Part shown: positions 7,601 to 11,207 of the stretch, one piece after another | Numbering within the stretch: the first letter of the stretch is position 1 | Layout of the letters: every line of letters begins with the position of its first letter | The notes under the pieces: generated by a model | Told to the model about the DNA's origin: nothing | Databases searched by the model: none | What the model saw: only the letters and a program-made list of their open reading frames with translations | Made by a program: the position numbers and the translations under genes | Assembly: GCA_900763885.1 (NCBI GenBank) | Contig: CAAFLY010000114.1 | Coordinates: 1 to 11,207, forward strand | Length of the DNA: 11,207 nucleotides | From: Clostridia bacterium | GTDB taxonomy: Bacteria > Bacillota > Clostridia > Oscillospirales > CAG-272 | Direction of reading: 5' to 3'

Positions 7601-8707
7601 TGCGTAATTCTGGTCAAAGGTGCGTCCCACCACACGGACAGCGGCATCGGTAACGTCCGATACCTCCGACAGCGGTACACCCAACACGGAGCCGTTTCGC
7701 GTATTGCCGTCTGTGATCCGGGAGAGCGAGAGGAGAAAGATCGTGCAGCAGAGCAGCAGCAGGATGAGTCCGCCGACCAGAATGGCGACGAGCAGCTTCA
7801 GATTCGTACCGGACGGTTCGTCCACTGTCTCTTCCGCATCACTTGCCCGCGGAGAAGCGGCATCCTTCTTTGCGGATTCGTGCCGCTTTGCCGCTTGGGG
7901 ATCGTCTGTCGTTTTGGCGCTTCCCCCCGCGGATTTTTGCTTCATCGCCCTCTCCGACGCGTTTTTGTTCCGGATCAATACGGCAATGGTGTCCTCCGGG
8001 GAGAGCGGGGGCGCCGCGGCGTTGCCCTTGGCCGATTTTCCCGATACACAAGCGGGGATCTCCACGGTGTTCGCCGCGGGATCCGCGTCCTCTGCGTGGG
8101 GAGCTTCTTCCGGTGTATCCAGTGCGTCGGCGGAAAAATGGGCGGTCGGCGCGTCATTCGAGCTGTTTGTGACGGTCGGCGCGTCTGTGGCGGGATCGGC
8201 GTGCAAAAACAATCCGCGTACCGTGCGGGTCTTTTCGTCGTCCTCCGGTTCTGCGGGCTGTGCGGCGGGAACGGATATATCGCCCTGCGGCATGGCAGCT
8301 CCCGCGGGGATAGTCGGATCCTTGTCGTCATCCGCGCCATAGGCGTAGAAATCCGCCGCTTTTTCCGAGGAAACGGCATGGATGAAGTACAGGGTGCCGT
8401 TGACGGACAGCACGTCGTACACATCAGATTCCGGCTGGTGGAGGCAGAGATTGCCCTTGTCCCGCAGCCGTCTGCATTTGTCGCGATAAATCGTCTCCAT
8501 GCCGGGCTTTGCGGCGATCCCACCGTTTTGCTGACGGATGGCGCAGTCTGTCGGATAATATTCGTACACCTCCGCCGGGATCCGCAGCTTCCGGTCAAAG
8601 GCAGTATAGGCGATCCCCGCGTCGGACGATTTACGCACCGCGCCAAGCAGGTATCTGCCGCTCAAAATCGTACCCTCCGGCAGGGTATGGGATGTCATAT
8701 CGGTCAC
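4700..8707 (-). CDS. Large membrane receptor: kinase small-lobe remnant, membrane helix, PASTA-like and Ig-like domains
   Basis: This intact 1335-residue protein starts at a GTG. Residues 9-120 resemble the small lobe of PASTA-type Ser/Thr kinases: EGTILSGRYLLG, GIAYTAFD, and EVYEYYP where kinases have AIKEYFP. The expected lysine is Tyr48, the glycine loop is eroded, and no HRD or DFG follows, so it should not be a working kinase. Residues 125-300 are a Thr/Asp/Pro/Ala-rich cytoplasmic linker. Residues 303-328 form a membrane helix. Outside are three PASTA-like units (about 395-463, 474-532, 536-597), an Ig group-2-like domain (605-680), a weaker PASTA-like unit (756-827), four Ig group-3 repeats (829-1143), another group-2-like domain (1146-1225) and a C-terminal beta-rich domain (1227-1335) that I cannot name. 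PASTA domains in known kinases bind peptidoglycan fragments. A wall-sensing or scaffold role is inferred. Confidence 0.85.
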   Translation of the reverse strand: MTDMTSHTLPEGTILSGRYLLGAVRKSSDAGIAYTAFDRKLRIPAEVYEYYPTDCAIRQQNGGIAAKPGMETIYRDKCRRLRDKGNLCLHQPESDVYDVLSVNGTLYFIHAVSSEKAADFYAYGADDDKDPTIPAGAAMPQGDISVPAAQPAEPEDDEKTRTVRGLFLHADPATDAPTVTNSSNDAPTAHFSADALDTPEEAPHAEDADPAANTVEIPACVSGKSAKGNAAAPPLSPEDTIAVLIRNKNASERAMKQKSAGGSAKTTDDPQAAKRHESAKKDAASPRASDAEETVDEPSGTNLKLLVAILVGGLILLLLCCTIFLLSLSRITDGNTRNGSVLGVPLSEVSDVTDAAVRVVGRTFDQNYAAGMIVAETANGNGFDVTVNGEIPTYAVPDFVGMTESGAQSLFAKTPYQNSTGFVTGNLQRTYVDTTEYPDGMVFEQSPAAGTERGAADISLKIARNSEKSDKSAAVPSLIGKPYSRTAGDFACLITDRIYSDTAPAGEIVAQYPTAGEKIAGGVCYVVVSLGAEKTSVPDVTYMTLSEAENALYEKGLSFTVRYELHSGIAEGLVAIQTPAAGSTADYGETVALSVSGDGEWTAGATFCTAAATFSLSPGEQVTPEWEGISESGSITFHSSDPHTVAISDTGEVMALRSGHAVVTASYGGSTAALPFTVTYPTREPIRAESMCGEKLSLSGLTEGGTYVWSVRAGDATLTGDNLVGNTPGECVVSGENADGTIVLLRITLTEAEKEKAYVTIPKKSITTEADTKKLLTGKGLTCTVETEYSQTIAKGRVSKIRYTGYSDADSYHFTEGSRVTLIVSLGKPSVTSIRIDKKPAKLTYSVGDKLNVSGMIVMATYADGTEQAIASGYATEYDFSKAGRQTVAISYEGRKASFAVEVVDTTAQKATIKTLPQKTTYAPGDTLDTTGLSVEVTYGNGTKKVFQSGFSVKADLTKTGNVTVQVTVEGLSVQYTVKVEEKKVRSLDLAKLPNKTDYVVGESLNTTGMQLRANYTDGSTTTITSGWSTSCDLTKEGASTVTVTYGGKTVTFAVTVRARETETKEERTLLSLSVLTMPQKTEYTVGESFDPTGLVLLATYSDGSTKKLTDGFSASYDFRTAGPTTVRFQFEQKSVEIDVTVRAAGSGLRLSAETLSIAVGKSAELTIDVPNASEEIRYTVEGAHRVDIAQTKNGLQITGVHPGKCVLTFTCGADTAICTITVTDDTQTENTIGPLAYSTPIINQTSISFMPTLVFTNAEKTDAAVSFTATIRFDPGSISCADTGSSLPGVTASFDGADTITITGSITVPAEGSLTVAYILFLGTDTEAFAVTVS
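5279..6223 (-). repeat. Four tandem Ig-like (Big_3-type) domain repeats within the large receptor gene
   Basis: Four units of about 73-77 residues cover 829-905, 909-981, 984-1059 and 1067-1143 of the protein. In bases these are 6223-5993, 5983-5765, 5758-5531 and 5509-5279. Each has the pattern Y-x-x-G-[DE]-x-[LF]-[ND], then [ST]-G-[ML], then an [NT]Y or TY followed by [DN]-G-[ST]. Each ends with a D-[LF]-x-x-[AE]G strand and a final V-x-V. The match is at protein level; the DNA copies have diverged, so this is an old duplication. Confidence 0.8.
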
Positions 8708-8714
8708 TTCGTAT

Positions 8715-8722
8715 CCTCCTTT
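8715..8722 (-). promoter_or_regulatory. Ribosome binding site fixing a GTG start for the large receptor gene
   Basis: The minus strand reads AAAGGAGG, then 7 bases, then GTG at 8707. The nearest in-frame ATG (8698) would be 16 bases from this site, so the GTG is the better start. A small GCGC-TTATT-GCGC hairpin (about 8724-8736) lies just upstream of the site. Confidence 0.8.
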
Positions 8723-8993
8723 GGCGCAATAAGCGCTGACAAGTGGATTTTTCTCTATGGATACGCTGCGGCAGTCATGTTTTCCGTCAAGGACTTGGAT
8801 TTGTGGACTTTTGGCGTAAAAACTGCCTGAGGACAGCGGTTTCCTATGGGTATGTCATATATACCATAAGACGTTTGACGTGCCGAAAAGTTCCCGTTTT
8901 TCCGCGCAAATACAGGAAAAAGATACCACGCCGTCGCGGGAGAAGGAATTATTAAATTTTCTGTAAAGAATAAAGAAAATATGCGGCTAACTC

Positions 8994-9023
8994 TTGACAA
9001 AACGCGACCGGATAGAGTACAAT
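8994..9023 (+). promoter_or_regulatory. Promoter of the aldo/keto reductase gene
   Basis: TTGACA (8994-8999) and TACAAT (9018-9023) are separated by 18 bases in an AT-rich stretch. The -35 box is perfect and the -10 box has one mismatch. The predicted leader is about 115-120 bases long, which is longer than needed for a ribosome site alone. Confidence 0.8.
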
Positions 9024-9055
9024 AAGGAAAACGAAGGAAACGCGGATCTAGGGTT

Positions 9056-9101
9056 GTTTTTGCGCCAAACCCCATATAGGTGAGCTTTTCAGAGCAAAAA
9101 C
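9056..9101 (+). repeat. Inverted repeat in the reductase leader
   Basis: GTTTTTGC (9056-9063) is a perfect inverted match to GCAAAAAC (9094-9101) across a 30-base loop. It lies inside the predicted 5' leader, upstream of the ribosome site at 9136-9140. It may be a leader hairpin or a DNA-binding site; I do not recognise any known riboswitch in it. Confidence 0.4.
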
Positions 9102-9148
9102 GCGATGGATTCCGCGTATTTCGAACAGAGAATGCGAGGATACGACAG

Positions 9149-10285
9149 ATGCAAATGCGAAAGATCGAAAAGCTGGGGATCACGGTCTCCGCGCTCGGGT
9201 ACGGCTGTATGCGTTTCCCGATGAAGACGACGGACGAGGGCGAATTTGTGGACGAATCGATCTCCACGCCATCCATCCGCTATGCCATCGACCACGGCGT
9301 AAACTACATCGACACCGCGTATGTGTATTCCGGACAGAAGAACGAAATGGCGGTGGCACACGCGCTGCGCGACGGATATCGCGATAAGGTATACCTCGCG
9401 ACAAAGCTGCCGACATGGGCGTGCAATGTGCCGGAGGATATGGATCGCCTCCTCGACGAGCAGTGCCGGAATCTGGAGACGGATCACATCGATTTCTACC
9501 TCATCCATTCCCTCAACGGCGATTCGTGGAAGAAGATGGAATCTCTCGGCGTGTGCGACTTCTTAGACCGCGCCAAGGCGTCCGGCAGGATCCGCTACGC
9601 CTGCTTCTCGTTCCATGACCGTTATGAGGTGTTTGAAAAGATCCTGACCTCCTACGACTGGGATATGTGCCAGCTCCAGTTCAACTACATGGATGTGGAG
9701 AATCAGGCGGGACTGCGCGGCGTAAAGCTGGCGGGAGAACGGGGTGTGCCCGTGGTCGTAATGGAGGGACTGCTCGGCGGCAAGCTTGCCAAGGCACCGG
9801 ACAACGTACAGGCGCTCTACGACGCATTCCCCGTCAAGCGCTCTCCCGTGGAATGGGCGTTCCGCTGGCTGTGCAATTTCCCCGAGGTCGCCACGGTTCT
9901 CTCCGGCATGACGAATCCCGAGATGACGGCGGAGAACATCGACATTTTCGAACGGTGCAAGGTCGGCGACATGACAGAGGAGGAGCTATGTCTCATCGAC
10001 AAGGTGCGCGACGCATACAACAGTCGGACCAAGATCGGCTGCACGGGCTGTCGGTACTGTATGCCATGTCCGAACGGCGTGGACATCCCGCGTATTTTCG
10101 CGATCTGGAACGACCTGAGCCTGTACGGACACGGCTCCATGCAGGGAAGCGGCGCGTACAAGCAGCTCATCGAGAAGGAGTGCGGCGCGGACAGATGCGT
10201 CGGATGCGGACAGTGTGAGAATATCTGCCCGCAGCATCTCTCCATCATCGAAAAGCTCGCTGAGGCAGACCGGGAAATGCGGTAA
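9149..10285 (+). CDS. Aldo/keto reductase with C-terminal 4Fe-4S ferredoxin-type domain
   Basis: This 378-residue cytoplasmic oxidoreductase belongs to the aldo/keto reductase group that carries a C-terminal iron-sulfur domain (COG1453-like). The ATG at 9149 has GAGGA (9136-9140) 8 bases upstream; an in-frame GTG at 9080 would add an unconserved tail. The usual catalytic tetrad is visible: Asp55 (NYIDTAYVYS), Tyr60, Lys86 (LATKL) and His120 (YLIHSLN). Two cluster motifs follow the barrel: C-X2-C-X2-C-X2-CP (Cys298, 301, 304, 307) and C-X2-C-X2-C-X3-CP (Cys350, 353, 356, 360). They suggest electron transfer through two 4Fe-4S clusters. It has its own promoter and shares a terminator with the convergent isomerase-like gene. 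The substrate is unknown; sugar or aldehyde reduction is only a guess from the context. Confidence 0.92.
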   Translation: MQMRKIEKLGITVSALGYGCMRFPMKTTDEGEFVDESISTPSIRYAIDHGVNYIDTAYVYSGQKNEMAVAHALRDGYRDKVYLATKLPTWACNVPEDMDRLLDEQCRNLETDHIDFYLIHSLNGDSWKKMESLGVCDFLDRAKASGRIRYACFSFHDRYEVFEKILTSYDWDMCQLQFNYMDVENQAGLRGVKLAGERGVPVVVMEGLLGGKLAKAPDNVQALYDAFPVKRSPVEWAFRWLCNFPEVATVLSGMTNPEMTAENIDIFERCKVGDMTEEELCLIDKVRDAYNSRTKIGCTGCRYCMPCPNGVDIPRIFAIWNDLSLYGHGSMQGSGAYKQLIEKECGADRCVGCGQCENICPQHLSIIEKLAEADREMR

Positions 10286-10302
10286 AAATCGAAAAAACAA
10301 AA

Positions 10303-10340
10303 CTCCCTGTACCGGAAAACGATACAGGGAGCGTTTTTTT
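10303..10340. terminator. Bidirectional intrinsic terminator between convergent genes
   Basis: CTCCCTGTA (10303-10311) pairs perfectly with TACAGGGAG (10323-10331) around an 11-base loop. Seven T (10334-10340) follow on the plus strand. On the minus strand the stem is followed by TTTTGTTTTTTC. It starts 17 bases after the reductase stop and ends 5 bases before the isomerase-like stop, so it serves both genes. Confidence 0.95.
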
Positions 10341-10345
10341 GCGGA

Positions 10346-11104
10346 TCAGTGCAGACCGAGGGAGCGGAGATAGTCGTAGCTGCGCTTTAAGCAGACGAGC
10401 GGATCCTCGCCGTAGCAGTCGTCCTGCTCTACGTACGCGTACTTGCTGCCCGCTTCGATGAAGGCGTCACAGATCTTCTCAAAGTCCATGGTGTTGCCGC
10501 CGCCGACCCACGACATCTTTTTTTCGCCGTCCTTGAGGAGCATATCCTTCAGATGGACGCAGGGCAGTCTGCCGGAGAGACGGTGGATCTCGGAGATCGG
10601 ATCGTAGCCGCCGAATTTGCACCAGTACACGTCCAGCGTGAAGCCCATGAGATCCGCCGGGAACGCGTCGGAGAGATTTTCCATCACGGTTCTGCCGTCC
10701 GCGCATTTGTTTTCGTATTCCCACGCATGGTTGTGGTACATGAACATCTTGCCGGCAGCCTTCATTTTTTCCGCGACCGGGGTGGCGTCCGCGATGAATT
10801 TGGGCATGCCCGCCACGCCGCCGAAGAATCCGCCGATGCCGATGTAATCGCAGCCAAAGACGGTGTGCTCCGCGATCACCTTGTCCGTATCGGAGACCAT
10901 TCTGTCAAACGGAGTGTGGGTGATGCCGCAGGTCAGACCGTTTTTCTTCAGCTCCTCCGCGAGCCATTCCGGTTCGTATGCGCAGGTGCCGGATACCTGA
11001 ACGGTGGTGTAGCCGATGTCCGCGACTCTCTTTAAGGTTTCGGAAAAGCCCTCGAGGGTCTTTGTCAGATCGTGAGCCGTATAAAGCTGTGCGCCGATTT
11101 TCAT
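10346..11104 (-). CDS. Sugar phosphate isomerase/epimerase-like TIM-barrel protein
   Basis: This 252-residue protein fits the xylose-isomerase-like (AP endonuclease 2 type) TIM-barrel superfamily. It shows the usual start MKIGAQLYT, the strand MYHNHAWEYE (122-131) typical of the sugar isomerase/epimerase branch, and likely metal or active-site residues Asp158 (TLDVYW), His184 (CVHLKD) and Glu226 (YVEQDD). Length is normal for the family. Members interconvert ketoses and aldoses or epimerise sugars, and act in the cytoplasm. The exact reaction cannot be told from sequence. The ATG at 11104 has AAAAGAGG (11114-11121) 9 bases upstream. It converges with the aldo/keto reductase gene across a shared terminator. 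Palindromes about 40-65 bases upstream may control it. No further coding frame is visible from 11105 to the window end. Confidence 0.9.
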   Translation of the reverse strand: MKIGAQLYTAHDLTKTLEGFSETLKRVADIGYTTVQVSGTCAYEPEWLAEELKKNGLTCGITHTPFDRMVSDTDKVIAEHTVFGCDYIGIGGFFGGVAGMPKFIADATPVAEKMKAAGKMFMYHNHAWEYENKCADGRTVMENLSDAFPADLMGFTLDVYWCKFGGYDPISEIHRLSGRLPCVHLKDMLLKDGEKKMSWVGGGNTMDFEKICDAFIEAGSKYAYVEQDDCYGEDPLVCLKRSYDYLRSLGLH

Positions 11105-11140
11105 TGTAAACTACCTCTTTTCGTATCGTGATGCGGGATA

Positions 11141-11171
11141 TTTCCGTTTCGGAAAGGAATCCTTCCCGGAA
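11141..11171. promoter_or_regulatory. Paired palindromes upstream of the isomerase-like gene, possible operator
   Basis: TTTCCG-TTT-CGGAAA (11141-11155) is a perfect inverted repeat. It is followed by TTCC-C-GGAA (11163-11171), which has the same arm sequence. Their centres lie 19 bases apart, near two helical turns. They sit 37-67 bases upstream of the gene start, where a repressor could act. I see no clear -10/-35 pair here, so operator status is inference. Confidence 0.35.
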
Positions 11172-11207
11172 AACGACGGAATTACAGATTGTTTTGGAAG
11201 ATGGTGC

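Larger units (their letters stand above)
8708..9148. other. Divergent intergenic region, 441 bases
   Basis: This gap separates the receptor gene (-) from the reductase gene (+). It becomes AT-rich from about 8940 on. It holds the reductase promoter and its leader. For the receptor gene I find no convincing promoter: a TTGACG on the minus strand near 8785 lacks a -10 box at normal spacing. An interrupted palindrome at 8845-8868 (TATGGGTAT, then ATACCATA) could be a protein-binding site. No small gene with a ribosome site is visible. Confidence 0.6.

Noticed and set aside
5309..8830. Two very long open frames (477 and 683 codons) on the plus strand, opposite the large receptor gene.
   Set aside because: They are antisense to a gene with clear domains and an ideal ribosome site. 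Their translations are Arg/Gly/His-rich with no recognisable domain. They arise because the real gene rarely uses codons whose complements are stops.
8743..8955. A 70-codon plus-strand frame in the divergent gap.
   Set aside because: It starts at GTG with no ribosome site, and its basic C-terminal tail shows no family signature.
9105..9223. A short plus-strand frame beginning in the reductase leader and overlapping the reductase start.
   Set aside because: No Shine-Dalgarno site precedes its ATG, and the peptide has no recognisable features; a leader peptide role is not supported.
8755..9276. A 173-codon minus-strand frame across the divergent gap and the reductase start.
   Set aside because: It crosses the reductase promoter and coding start, and its sequence shows no domain.

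Overview
The window looks like a chromosomal segment of a Gram-positive bacterium of the phylum Bacillota, most likely a Clostridia-type anaerobe. This is inferred from several signals. Shine-Dalgarno sites are strong AAAGGAG(G) boxes, and the promoters match the vegetative TTGACA/TATAAT consensus. A holB-ricT gene pair matches the gene order known from Bacillus subtilis. The window also has a lipoprotein solute-binding protein and an oxidoreductase with ferredoxin-type cysteine motifs. Base composition is moderately GC-rich in the genes, with AT-rich gaps between them. I see no rRNA, tRNA, CRISPR array, insertion sequence or phage gene.

Layout, left to right. Bases 1-166 hold only a terminator-like hairpin. 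At 167-1675 (-) is a lipoprotein sugar-type ABC solute-binding protein with its own extended -10 promoter. Next come a strong terminator and the two-gene operon holB-ricT (2753-3775 and 1847-2725, both -). That operon is driven by a perfect-consensus promoter at 3825-3853. Divergent from it is an unrecognised membrane-anchored protein (3905-4699, +), whose layout is a weak match to YpeB-like PepSY proteins. It ends exactly where a very large gene on the opposite strand ends.

That large gene (4700-8707, -, 1335 codons) is the most interesting item. Its N-terminus resembles only the small lobe of a PASTA-type Ser/Thr kinase, with the expected lysine replaced and no catalytic lobe. A Thr/Asp/Pro/Ala-rich linker and one membrane helix follow. 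The outside part has three clear PASTA-like domains and one weaker one, plus about six Ig-like domains, four of them clear tandem group-3 repeats. It looks like a cell-wall-sensing receptor whose kinase has decayed or been repurposed.

A 441-base divergent gap (8708-9148) separates it from an aldo/keto reductase with two C-terminal 4Fe-4S motifs (9149-10285, +). A textbook bidirectional terminator (10303-10340) lies between that gene and a convergent sugar-phosphate isomerase/epimerase-like TIM-barrel gene (10346-11104, -). Two neighbouring palindromes lie upstream of the latter and could be an operator. The solute-binding protein, reductase and isomerase suggest carbohydrate use. The holB-ricT pair is housekeeping and developmental. 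I see no evidence that all these genes form one system.
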